Below the pieces are notes generated by a model. It made no database searches. It had not been told where the DNA came from and was given only the letters and a program-made list of their open reading frames with translations. A stretch of 64,000 nucleotides of DNA from Gnetum montanum (taxonomy: Eukaryota; Streptophyta; Gnetopsida; Gnetales; Gnetaceae). The translations under genes and the position numbers were made by a program. Positions 1-10,406 of the stretch are shown here, piece by piece. The stretch spans positions 134,011 through 198,010 of the forward strand of contig MNCI01005009.1 in NCBI GenBank assembly GCA_015680685.1, read 5' to 3'. Numbering within the stretch: position 1 is the first letter of the stretch; each line of letters starts with the position of its first letter.

Positions 1-313
1 TTTGTGGATGTATGGATGAAGTGGACTCATTATCTGTCATATCAAAAGAACCATACCTTAGTATCAACATCATAATCTTAAAGGTAAAAACCAAACATTA
101 GAAATCCATAGAAAACAGTTCATACCATTATTAGAGCTCTTATTGGGTGACAAACTTAACAAAATAGATAAGCACACACACACACACAAAGAAATGAAAA
201 AGTATAAACAATGTTGTAAAATAAAAACAAGAAAAGTTAAAGAAATTGTAAAACAAAAAATGTGCAAAACAAAAATGCGTAAAACAAAAACTTAAAAGAA
301 CTAAGGGCCTCAA
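1..313 (-). mobile_element. GP copy B: 3' non-coding region (partial)
   Basis: This is non-coding DNA downstream of the protease frame of the older GP element (copy B). It aligns by eye with 5480-5820 of copy A: the same phrase about a plate-like series of 'aaaacaagaaaagttaaag' blocks and an (AC)n run at 175-188. The 3' LTR of copy B must lie left of the window. No gene is seen. Confidence 0.8.
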
Positions 314-960
314 TTAGTTAGCACAGGTGGCCATCTCCCCCATGACTAAACTGAAAGGGAGAGATCCAAAATAATGAGTGTTTTTTTTTTTTGAATTTCT
401 TAAAAGTGTCCAACTTCTCCCAATTGATGTTTTCAAGTTAATGATTGGAAGTTGGCGACGCTCATATTCCAATCTATCTGGGGGGGCATTATGGGTGCAA
501 GTTGTTTCCCCAGTTTGTTCCATGCATGTTGGTGGGTTGCTCTCTTGATTAGCTATCAAACACTGGGTGTTCTCTTGTTGTGTGGTTGCTACATATAGGA
601 ACCTTTGTCTCTGAGTTTCTTGGGCACACCAGTTGCATGTAGAAGATGCTGAGCANTGAGTTTCTTGGGCACACCAGTTGCATGTAGAAGATGCTGATCA
701 TTCCTCCATGTCATCATCCTCTGAGTCACTATATGTGATGCATGGAACTTTCTTCTTCTCAATCTTTCAATAAATGTTTTCCTTAGATATTTTCAAGGAA
801 AGATCATGGATTCCTAGGCATGCATTTATGGTACTTAGCCATGCCCTCCCCATTATAATTGGAAAGTCTCCTTTGTTACTGTTGACTTCTATCACTAGGA
901 AATCAGCTGGGTATGACCAACCACACACAGTAGTAATGATGTCCTCCATCAATCCCAAGG
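314..960 (-). pseudogene. GP copy B: decayed protease and C-terminal tail
   Basis: Minus-strand remnant of the GP protease half. The piece at 767-958 reads FLVIEVNSNKGDFPIIMGRA and continues WLSTINACLG, the conserved distal protease segment (G-R-x-W-L). The piece at 314-559 is the post-protease tail containing TSIGRSWTLLRNS. A single N at 656 sits between two identical 41-bp stretches (612-652 and 657-697), so part of this interruption is an assembly artefact. Stops and frame breaks show it is dead. It is the same gene as in copies A and D. Confidence 0.8.
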
Positions 961-3097
961 GAATAGTGATGGACTAGTCAGCTAGCTCTAGTTGAATATT
1001 TCTCTTCTTGAGTGGAGGTAGCTTCCAAGCTTTATACATTTCTCGCAAGATTAAGTTGAATTAGGAACGTGAGTCAAGAAGATCCTTATGAGGTTCATTT
1101 CCATAGACTTGGACATAAATTAGGGGACTTCCAAAATTAGATAATTTCTTGGGAAGGTGGCCCACCGTGATCCAGTTAGTAATAGTATGTGTTAACATAA
1201 CCGTGTGCATTGAGCACTATTTTTGGTTTGAAGGGAGCTCTAAAGCCTTATCTATTGGAGGAGTGTGTACAGACTCAACCACTTGTGGTTGTGAGAGCTT
1301 GTTAGGGATTTTGGTTCTAAAGAAAGATCTTCTCTTCATGCGGTTGTTAGAACTAGTAGTGGGTTGAAGGTTTACAGCTCTCATAGCATTATGTTGCTAC
1401 GGTTGAGTGGGGAATTCCCCTTGCTTCGTTGGAGTAGGTGGTAGTGGAACTACCAGCATAAGAGATGCAGATGGATTCAGAGGATGGTATGTATGTGGTG
1501 TGTCTCCCATAGGAGAAGGAGTCCTAAAATACTCCCAGACTTGATAGTGACATTGTGGGGTTACGTGACCCATAGAGTCACTAGGAGAAACCAGCTACTG
1601 CATATAATAGCCATATGGGTCTGGTTGTCGGTAAGGGTATTGTTGCCTAGGTAGTGGCATCCCCCATGACTATGGGTGTTGCCACTACTGGTGTTGCCCG
1701 ATAGGTTGTGGTAGAGTTCCACTTGGATAATATGTTAATAGTTGGTTAAACTACCTTAGGTTACCTTGGGGATAAGGTAACCTTCAGGGTGCTTAATATT
1801 TGTTAAGTCTTGGGTTGAGTGCATACACCCCGAACTCTTGCAGATGTGAGATTATTGGGCAACATCCCTTAGGATGGTCATATTGGTAGATCTCACATCC
1901 ACCATAATTATTCATATTAGTATCCATAACCTCATTGGCGATAGTCATTTTTTCCTTACCCTTGTTACGTGCATGGTCTGAGTCTCTCTGCTTTTTCTTA
2001 TCATGGTCACTACTTTGTTCCTTAGACTCCTCTACAATTTTCAAAACAGTTTTGAATCTACTGTCTAAGGAGTCCCACATTTGATCTACCTTAGCTGACA
2101 CTTTGGTTGTTAACTTTTGAAGTGGCAAGATTTTTCTATTCACCAACTCCTCGAGTGGCGACTCATGCTCTTCCTCACAGAATCTTACTCCCCTCTTTCA
2201 GAGGGAAGGATCACGGTTATACTCTTCCATACTTTCTCTTTTCCGTAGCTCCCCTTCTTCCTTAGCTACTTGCTTCAATAATCTATGCACCTCATAGGAC
2301 CTAAGTTCAGATAATCTCCCTTGGGCATATGTTCCAAAGGTTCTCCTGGTTTCATGTCTTAGCCCATCTACGATATGGCATAGTTGATCCTGTACTGCAT
2401 AATCATGGCCCAGGAAACAATGTAGCAATGCATAATATTAGCCCATGGCAACATCCAAGGGTTCATGAGTAACCTTCTTCCATCCTTGGATCTGCTTATG
2501 CAAGTTGGACACTCAGGAGTACATTTGATATTTATCATTGAATAGTTCTAACATCGTACTCCACCTCCTGATGGTCTCCAGTTCTAAGGACTGGTACCAT
2601 CTTTTTGCTTCCTTCACGAGTATCCTAGGAAATAACTTTAATTTTTGCCACTCATTTTCAATATTCTGCAAGGCACAAGCATCATGAAATACCTATAAGT
2701 GGTTTTGCGGATCAGCATTGTATCCCCCCTCAAATCGTGGGATATTATTCATGTCTAGTCTCTTGATCTGACTATCATTTTGGTGCCTTGTAGGTATTCT
2801 AATGACCTCCATAACATCTAACATACTTCGGGTGGCAAGTAGGGGTTTGTCATGATCATCTTTCTCATGTTGTCTAGGATGCCTACATGGTTCCCTACTT
2901 TCCCTTCTTTCATGCCTTGACTCTCTAGAATGCCCTCATACTCGCTCTTGACTCTCTCTTCAAGGGTCCTCATTTTTCTTATCCTTACCCTTATCCTCAC
3001 GGTTGTGCTATTTGTGACTGCATCCTAATGTGGAAGGATAGGGTGAATGGTGTGATGAAGAGGAAGAATAAGGGGAACCATTGCCATGATGATGTTT
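961..3097 (-). pseudogene. GP copy B: decayed Gag, 3' part
   Basis: Degenerate minus-strand Gag of the older GP element, colinear with 6500-8540 of copy A. Visible pieces are the zinc-knuckle segment (CEIYQYDHPKGCCP, 1793-2146; the second Cys of the knuckle is lost), and the helical Gag core (GHDYAVQDQLCHIVDGL and TYAQGRLSELRSYEV, 2198-2428). The proline/glutamine-rich region lies at about 1400-1790 and carries a TAG at 1685-1687 at the same codon as a TAG in copy D. The frame is cut at 3098 by insertion of copy A and resumes at 10412. Confidence 0.85.
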
Positions 3098-3102
3098 CTT
3101 AC
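3098..3102. repeat. Target-site duplication, left copy (CTTAC)
   Basis: CTTAC here and again at 10407-10411 flanks copy A exactly. Removing one copy and the element restores continuity with the uninterrupted Gag sequence around 8536-8550 of copy A. Five base pairs is the usual duplication for LTR elements. Confidence 0.9.
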
Positions 3103-3847
3103 TAATGAGTGGCGAGGTACCCCTACACTCAACCATACAAATATGAGCATGCACGCACGATCCGGTCGAACTCCGCAGACTAAATGCCTTAACACCACAA
3201 GAAACACTTGGGGTTAATCGTTCGTTGTCTTCCCAGGCTTCCTTGTAAGTGTCACAGTGTATGGTTAAGCAAGTCTGAGGTATGTGATTTTTTTGGTATT
3301 TTTAGGTTTATTGCCTACGCTATGGGAGGAAAGGGTTGAGAAACTAACTAACTCTAACTAATGTCCTAAGTCTAAATTAACTAGCGTCAGCATTCGTTCC
3401 CACTTACCAGACACACCCTGAACTATGCAACTNNNNNNNNNNNNNNNNNNNNNNNNNNNNNNNNNNNNNNNNNNNNNNNNNNNNNNNNNNNNNNNNNNNN
3501 NNNNNNNNNNNNNNNNNNNNNNNNNNNNNNNNNNNNNNNNNNNNNNNNNNNNNNNNNNNNNNNNNNNNNNNNNNNNNNNNNNNNNNNNNNNNNNNNNNNN
3601 NNNNNNNNNNNNNNNNNNNNNNNNNNNNNNNNNNNNNNNNNNNNNNNNNNNNNNNNNNNNNNNNNNNNNNNNNNNNNNNNNNNNNNNNNNNNNNNNNNNN
3701 NNNNNNNNNNNNNNNNNNNNNNNNNNNNNGGAAATAAGGGGAGTGCCGCCTCTTATTTATAGATATGGCGGCGGACTACAATATCGTGTACGCAATATCG
3801 TAGGGAAAGACGCGATATCGTGGCACAGTGCATGTTGCGTCTCATCA
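3103..3847 (-). repeat. GP copy A 3' LTR (contains assembly gap)
   Basis: Starts TAATGAG (a G-to-A change from the family TGATGAG) and ends CTCATCA. The TATA-like block near 3763 and GATATC-type motifs at 3780, 3794 and 3814 match the other LTRs. Bases 3433-3729 are 297 Ns. The missing stretch in the 5' LTR (9646-10240) is 595 bp, so the gap is undersized by about 298 bp or this LTR has a deletion. Confidence 0.9.
3433..3729. other. Assembly gap (297 N)
   Basis: Run of N inside the 3' LTR of copy A. The equivalent part of the 5' LTR holds three imperfect repeats around agcagc-t-attccttg, which probably prevented assembly. Confidence 0.97.
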
Positions 3848-3861
3848 TACCCCCATGACTA
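3848..3861 (-). promoter_or_regulatory. Polypurine tract of GP copy A
   Basis: On the element strand this reads AGTCATGGGGGTA and abuts the 3' LTR, the position of the plus-strand primer in LTR elements. The same block abuts the 3' LTR of copy C at 34262. The 11-mer AGTCATGGGGG recurs three more times within copy A. Confidence 0.7.
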
Positions 3862-5823
3862 AATGAAAACTCATCCTCGAATTCCTTACAATGATATTAG
3901 GTAGGTATGGGATTATTAGGGGAAATGGAACTAATGGGATGACATGTGAACGGTCTTTATTACAAGACTTGACAAAACTGGTGTTCATGACAACAAGGGT
4001 GAACACCTTATTACAATGACATCAGGCCACATTTGGCAGCTAAGAGAAAAGAGGAGAGAGAATAGAAGAGAAAAAGAGGGAAGAGTCTTGTTGCTGCCAA
4101 TGCCTAGATTGCGCCTTTTTTTGTCCATCCGTAAGCTCATTATCGATCCTGCTCCTTGCATAGCTACTTCAATGCTGCTCCACTCCAAGTGTTTGCTCCA
4201 GATCCATTCCGTTGTTGTATGATGGCCATCTGCACCCACAACACAATCATATATTAACAAGGGCAATTGAATCATTAAGTAAATCATACCTTGCTTCGGT
4301 GTAAGTTCCTTGGCTAAGTTGTGGTATGGCTGATATGGATCTGGGAAAATGTGGATGATGACTACCGAAGGTGTAGGGGTTAGGAAGAGAAACGAAAAAA
4401 TGCAGGGCTTAGGATAAAAATCGAAAAATCAGGCCCCATACCCCCATGACTAATCGCGAACCTCCAGTAGCGTTAGAATGGAGAAAGAAAAGGAGTAAGA
4501 AAGATAGGTAAAAAGGGACAACTATGGGATCGGTGAAGTGATGTTCAGATGGAAATGAACAAAAATGTTAATTAATTGCAAAAATGTTAAGGAAAAGAAG
4601 TTAACGAATGTTCCAAATAGAAATGTCAGTGGGTCCTCCCCAAAGCAGGCTCATGCCCTTAATGCCCTGATAATCCCACATTCAAAGGGTCCATGGGCTC
4701 TGGGAATGTCCTTTGGAACAAGAGTTAAAGTCTTAACCGTAAGAATTTACCAAAAAGAAAATAATTTGTCAACCAAAATATATACTAATGATACAACTAG
4801 CAATGAGGTGAACAATGGAGAGAAGGATGGGAAGAAGAGAAGTGGAATGGAATCCCAAGAACAAGGTGGTGTACAGCCCCTTATGTGGTTTATGATTAAT
4901 GTGATTTGGCGAATCTCATTCCAACTCTGGCTCAAACCAACCACTTCTAGTGACTTTGCATCAATGCATTTGGTCAAACCATCCACTTGGATAACAAGGA
5001 TGCATCGTCAAAGAGCCACCACCATTCCAACGAAACAAAGGAGAGAATGGGAAGCGAGAAGGGCCTTAGTTAGAGGGAACACTTTGGTTCCATAACCAGT
5101 GCTAGCCGCCCAAATTTTATTCCATCTAAGGGGTGTGATTTGAATCCTCACTTTTGCTTTTTGCTTGTTTGCTTGTTTTTTTTTTTGTGTGTTTTGTGTT
5201 TTTATGCGTGAGGACCACACCATGCAAAGACTTCTTATTTTTATTGTCTCAGCTTCCGATTATTGGGTAACATCAGAACAGCAAGAAAACCCAAGAAGAA
5301 AACATCCAAGCACCCAAGTGAATGACCAACACAAAAACATCAAGTTCCCTTGAAGTCACACCCTTTGCAATCCTTGAGTCCTTCCTTAGTTTGAGAAATG
5401 CCCAGTCACCTATTCATTGAAGTTCTTATTAAAAGGGGACTGTACATTTCGAAACCAAGGGAAACCATAGACTTGATGGATGGATGGATGAAGTGATCTC
5501 ATTGCCTGCCATATCAAAAGAACATACCTTAGTATCAACAATGTAACTTAAAGGTAAAAACCAAACATTAGCAATCAATGAAAAACAGTTCATCCCATCG
5601 GCCCGAACACTTATTGGGTGACGAACTTACATGATGGATGACACACACACACACATACAAACACACACACACACACAAAATGGAAAAAGTATAACGATGT
5701 TGTAAAACAAAAACAAGAAAAGTTAAAGAAATTTGTAAAACAAAAAAGTAGAAAAGTTAAAGAAATTTGTAAAACAAAAATGTGTAAAACAAAAACTAAA
5801 AAAGAACTGAGGGCCCTGTATGA
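3862..5823 (-). mobile_element. GP copy A: long 3' non-coding region
   Basis: Nearly 2 kb between the end of the protease frame and the 3' LTR, exactly where RT, RNase H and integrase would be in an autonomous element. Open frames here are short and have no recognisable domain. It holds an internal copy of the polypurine-like block at 4439-4451, (AC)n at 5641-5678, and A-rich repeats of the type gtaaaacaaaaa at 5700-5800. The same non-coding DNA is present in copies B, C and D, so the pol loss is a family trait and not a deletion in one copy. Confidence 0.85.
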
Positions 5824-8800
5824 TTAACATAGGTGGCCATCTCCCCCATGACTGAGTTGTAAGGGAGAGATCCGAAATAGTGAGCGCCTATTTGAATTTC
5901 GAAGAAGTGCCCAACTCCTCCCAATTGATGACCTTAAATTCAGGGGTGAAAGTTGGCGACGCTCACGTTCTAATGTATCTATGCCATGGTTGTTGGCATG
6001 AGTTTCCTCAGTTTGTTCCATGCATATTTGTTTGCCCCTACGAGAAGCTGTCAACCACGGGGTGTCTATTACTTCTTGTGTGGTTGCTACATACAGGCAT
6101 CTTTGTTGCAGAGTTTCCTGGGCACACCTATCACATGGAGACATTTCCTCCATGTCATCACCCGATGAATCATTGTATGTGATGCATGGAACTATCCTCT
6201 TCTAGATCTTTCCACATATGTTTATCTTAGAGATTTCCAAGGAAAGATCGCGGATCCTAAGGCACGCGCCTACTGTATTTAGCCATGACCTTCCCATTAT
6301 AATTGGGAAGTCCCCTTCGTTGTTGTTAACATCGATCACAAGGAAATCTGCTGAGTAGGACCAACCACACATAGTGGTAATAACATCCTCAACTAATCCC
6401 AAGGCAATAGTGATGGAATGGTCTGCCAGCTCTAGTTGGATGTTGCTCTTCTTAAGTTGGGGCAGGTTCCAGGCATGATACATCGTCTACGAAATTAAGT
6501 TGACTCCGGAACCTGAGTCAAGAAGAGCCCGATGTGGCGCATTCCCAGCGATCTGCAAATGAATAAAGGGACTCCCAGGGTCAGTTAGTTTCCTGGGAAG
6601 GTGGCCTACCTTGATCCAGTCAGTTACGGTATGTGTTAGCATAACCGTATGCGTTACATTCCCTTGGACTGAAGGGTGCTCCGAAGTGTTAGTAGTTAGA
6701 GGCCTATACATATACCCGTCCGCTTGTTGTTGCGAGAGCCTATCCGGGCTCCTAGTTCTGAAAAAGGGTCTCCTTTTTGTACAGTTATCGCCAGAACTAG
6801 TGTCCGGTTGGATATTTACACTCTGAATATTTACAGATCTCGCGGCGTGACGTTGCTGCGGTTGGGTAGGTAATTCCCCTTGCATTGTTGGAGCAGGAGG
6901 TGTTATGGGAACTACTTGAGGAAAAGGTGCGGGTGGAGTTAGAGGATGGACAGAATGTGGAATGTCTCCCGGAGGAGAAGGAGTCCTTCTGAAGTACTCC
7001 CGAGCGTAGTAGTGACGGCGTGGAGTGTGACTCATAGCGTCACCTGGAGAAACTGGCTGCTGCACATAATAACCATAAGGATCAGGCTGCCGGTAAGGGT
7101 ATCGATGTGTTGGCTGTGGCATCCCCCATGACTGTGGGTATTGCCACTGCTGATGTTGCTCGATGGGCTGCGGAGGTGTTCCACTTGGATAATACGTCAA
7201 GGGTTGGTGGAACTGCCTCGGGTTACCTTGTGGATAAGGTAACCTTCTGGGTGTTTGCCGTTGATTAAGTCTTGGATTTAATGCATACACCCCAGACTCC
7301 TGCAGATGTGAGATAATTGGACAACATCCCTTAGGATGGTCATAATAGCAGACCTCACATCCACCGTCATTGTCTGAATCAGAATTTTCAGCCTCATCGG
7401 AGTTAGAGATTTTTCCCTTACCCTTGTTATGTGCAGGGTTAAAGTTTCTCCGCTTGTCTTTGCTTTTATCACTACTTTGCTCATCCTTAGACTCTTCTAC
7501 AATTTTCAGGACTGTTTCTATTCGTGAGTCTAAGGAATCCCACATTTGGTCTACCTTAGCCGATACCTCCGTTGTTAACTTTTGGATCGGCACAGTTTTC
7601 CTGTTCACCAACTCTTCGAGTGGTGACTCATCCTCCTCATCACAGAATTTCACTCCCTTCTTACGAAGGGAGGGATCACGGTTGTATTCCTCCGCACTTT
7701 CTCTTTTCCGTAGCTCACCCTCTTCTTGCGCTACTTGTTCCAACAATACTTCAACTTCATGGGCTCTTAGTTGGGAGAGTCTCCCTTGGGCGTAAGTCCC
7801 AAGAGTTCTTCTCGTTTCATTTCGTAGCCCATCCACGAGGTGGCGAAGTTGATCCCGCTTAGCGTACCCATGGCCCGGGCAACGATGTAGCAATGTGTAG
7901 TAACGGGCCATGGCAGCATCCAAGGATTCATGAGCTCCTTGTTTCCAGCCTTGGATCTGCTTACGCAAGTTAGACACTCTGGAGTACGTTTGATATTTGT
8001 TGTTGAACAATTCAAGCATCGTACTCCACCTCCTGATGGTTTCCGGTTCTAAGGACCGGTACCAGCTTTCTGCTTCTTTAGTGAGTGTCCTTGGGAACAA
8101 CTTGAGTTTCTGCCACTCATTGTCTATGTTCTGCAAGGCACAGGCATCGTGGAATGCCTGTAAATGATGTTGAGGATCAGCGTTGTATCCCCCTTCAAAA
8201 CGTGGGATATTATTTATGTCCAAACGCTTGATCCTACTGTCTTTTAAATGCCTTGTGGGAATCCTAACTGCCTCTCTAATATCAAGCATACTTCGGGTTG
8301 CGAATAGGGGTTCGTCATGATCATCTCTTTCATGACGTCTGTGATGTCTACGTGGTGGTTCCCTATTCTCCCTACGTCCTTGCCCTTGTCCTAACTCCTC
8401 TCGACCTTCCTGTCGAGGCATTTCATCTCTTTTACCTTTACTCTCCGCGTTATGCTCATGGTGGCTGCGCCCAGATGTGGAAGGAGAGGGTGAATGATGA
8501 GATGAAGGAGAAGAAGAAGGGGATCCATCACCATGGTGATGTTTCTTGCCTTCTCTTCGGCTGCTTCGGCCCCGATCGTTGTGACGATCAACGAGTCCGT
8601 CATTAGTGTGAGTAGTTGTTCCTGCCGTGAACAGCTGGTGCTCACGGGGATCAGAGCCTGGAATATGTATCGTTGATCTAAGGCCCTGATGCCTAACCTC
8701 TTCACTAGAGTGAGGAGGAGGAACATCATTTTCTAAGAAACCCATCGTGAGGGGTTCCTCTTCTCCTATTTCACTAATGACGTGGGGAACCTTGCCCTTC

Positions 8801-9168
8801 AATAGTGAATGTTGGCTCTCCTGCCTTTCGTCCTGAATACGTTGGGCATTTGTGGGACAATAATCCCTTGTGTCATGGTCATCCAACACGTATTCAACAA
8901 GCAGCTCTTGCATGCCAATCCGTACCAAGGCACGGAAAAGCATGTTGGGGGCAGAGTGATCTGGGGGTAACACGATGTTACCTTGCATGTCTCTCCACTG
9001 CAGTTGCTCATCTTGATGGAAAACAAAGGTAAAATCTAGCACATACTCATCAGGATGAGTATATGTAACTTTGGATTGTTGAGGACATGGTTGATTTCAG
9101 TTATGTGTATCATCTTGACTTTCTCCTGTATTGTCCTTAGGTGAGTTGATTGCATGAGAAGAAGCCAT
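5824..9168 (-). CDS. GP copy A Gag-protease polyprotein (three in-frame stops)
   Basis: A single frame of 1,115 codons runs from ATG at 9168 to a stop at 5824-5826. It is broken by TGA 9097-9099 (codon 24), TAG 6487-6489 and TAG 6202-6204; the long open stretch is 6487-9096. Order in residues: about 190-290 Arg/His/Ser-rich linker; 305-495 retrotransposon Gag core (FEGGYNADPQHHLQAF, KLFPRTLTKEAESWYRSLEP); 604-616 zinc knuckle of the C-x2-C-x3-H-x4-C type (CEVCYYDHPKGCC); 640-775 Pro/Gln-rich; about 880 the aspartic protease active site ALLDSGSGVNLIS; about 960 the PIIMGRSWL segment; then a roughly 110-residue tail. Gag forms the particle and the protease cleaves it. No polymerase follows. I chose the ATG because copy D starts with the same MASSH. 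The alternative reading, a gene still expressed by stop readthrough, is possible but less likely. Confidence 0.92.
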
Positions 9169-9296
9169 TTCTAATGGTGTGCTAACTTTCACCATTATTT
9201 ATGTTCTGAATTAACTGATTAACCCTAAGGTTCATTTTAGGCTCACAACGATGTGAGTGATATCCCTTATGTTCAATTAGCATGAAAAACACTTAG

Positions 9297-9315
9297 TCCC
9301 TGGCAATGGCGCCAA
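9297..9315 (-). promoter_or_regulatory. Primer-binding site of GP copy A
   Basis: Immediately internal to the 5' LTR. On the element strand it reads TTGGCGCCATTGCCAGGGA, close to a primer-binding sequence common in plant Ty3/Gypsy elements. I do not assign the tRNA. Copies B, C, D and E have diverged versions in the same place. The untranslated leader continues to the ATG at 9168. Confidence 0.8.
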
Positions 9316-10263
9316 TGATGAGTGGCGAGGTACCCCTACACTCAACCATACGAATACGAGCGTTTACGCGCGATCCGATCGAACTCTGCAGACTAAATGC
9401 CTTAACACCACAAGAAACACTTGGGGTTAATCATTCGTTGTCTTCCTAGGCTTGCTTTTAAGTGTCACGGTGTATGGTTAAGCAAGTCTGAGGTATGTGA
9501 TTTTTTTGGTATTTTCAGGTTTTTTGCCTACGCTATGGGAGGAAAGGGTTGAGAAACTAACTAACTCTAACTAATGTCCTAAGTCTAAATTAACTAGCGT
9601 CAGCATCCGTTCCCACTTACCAGACACACCCTGAACTATGCAACTGTGGATTACCAAACGCTAATCGTTACTGGGATCACCACACGTAATGCAAGTGCTC
9701 GAAGTGGTCATACTGAGGCACCTATTTAGCTTAAGTGTGATAAGCAGCTGATTCCTTAGCTAGCCATACACACCCATGGGTGCTCATAACTAATTCGTAC
9801 TTATCACATGTTCTAGCCTAGCGATGAGCAGCCGATTCCTTGACTAGCCATACACACTGAACTACCACTGGGACTACCAAGTGCAGAATCCTAGAATACG
9901 CTACTAGGTTACCAAGCAGTCAATGCTCGTAGTCAAGTCGTACTCATGTGTTGCGAGAAGCAGCTTATTCCTTGATTAGCCGTACACGTCCGTAGATGCT
10001 CGTAATCAAGTCGTACTTGTACGCACTAGGAAAGTAGTAAATAAACAACAATAAAACCACGTGCTACAAGGTTTATCCAATCAAGTTCGTCTTTATTGCC
10101 GTACACAACTTGGGTTCAGGTTACAAGCTGCTCGAATAAAGAGCCGTTCACTCTAGGACTCCTACTGCGGGCACATGGGGAAAAATTCTAACTCTGGAGT
10201 GATCAATCTGCCAGATCTTCGCTACTTCTAGCCAAGATAGGGAAATAAGGGGAGTGCCACCTC

Positions 10264-10275
10264 TTATTTATAGAT
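10264..10275 (-). promoter_or_regulatory. LTR TATA box
   Basis: Reads ATCTATAAATAA on the element strand. It lies just downstream of the GATATC cluster and is conserved in every GP LTR that is complete (3763, 11910, 34222, 39200, 59221). Confidence 0.75.
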
Positions 10276-10286
10276 ATGGCAGTGGA

Positions 10287-10390
10287 CCGTGATATCGCGT
10301 ACACGATATTGCAGGGAAAGATGCGATATCGCATGGGATGCGATATCGCGGTGGCCGCGATATCACGTACACGATATCGCGGCACAGTGC
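10287..10390 (-). promoter_or_regulatory. GATATC palindrome cluster in U3
   Basis: Six GATATC/GATATT cores start at 10291, 10305, 10325, 10342, 10359 and 10373 (spacings 14, 20, 17, 17, 14), most within longer CGCGATATCGCG-type palindromes. The cluster is directly upstream of the TATA box, where an enhancer would be. Confidence 0.7.
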
Positions 10391-10406
10391 ATGTCGCGTC
10401 TCATCA

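Larger units (their letters stand above)
3103..10406 (-). mobile_element. GP copy A: complete Gag-protease-only LTR retrotransposon
   Basis: A complete element of 7.3 kb in minus orientation: 5' LTR 9316-10406, primer-binding site just inside it, Gag-protease frame 9168-5824, about 2 kb non-coding, G-rich tract, 3' LTR 3103-3847. The CTTAC duplication flanks it. The two LTRs differ at about 17 of the first 330 aligned bases by eye, so it is not recent, but its frame has only three stops. No reverse transcriptase, RNase H or integrase is present, so it would depend on enzymes from elsewhere. It sits inside the Gag of another member of its own family (copy B). Confidence 0.93.
9316..10406 (-). 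repeat. GP copy A 5' LTR
   Basis: An LTR of 1,091 bp with perfect 7-bp inverted ends (TGATGAG/CTCATCA). Reading along the element from 10406 it has a cluster of six GATATC-type motifs (10291-10378), a TATA box (10264-10275), and an AATAAA signal near 10095. Its middle (9740-10025) holds three imperfect repeats that are missing or collapsed in the other copies. Confidence 0.93.

Noticed and set aside
3425-3862. A 145-codon plus-strand frame across the N run
   Set aside because: Most of it is unknown sequence read through the gap, and the remainder is LTR.
4565-5095. Plus-strand frame of 176 codons in the copy A non-coding region
   Set aside because: No domain; the equivalent stretch in copy C (about 34960-35500) is not open, so there is no sign of selection. 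Kept as non-coding.
5641-5678. (AC)n run considered as a CRISPR-like or regulatory repeat
   Set aside because: A simple dinucleotide repeat, present in the same place in copies B and D.
7370-7795. Plus-strand frame of 141 codons, Ser/Leu-rich
   Set aside because: It is the antisense shadow of the GP Gag core on the minus strand; the same shadow appears opposite copy D.
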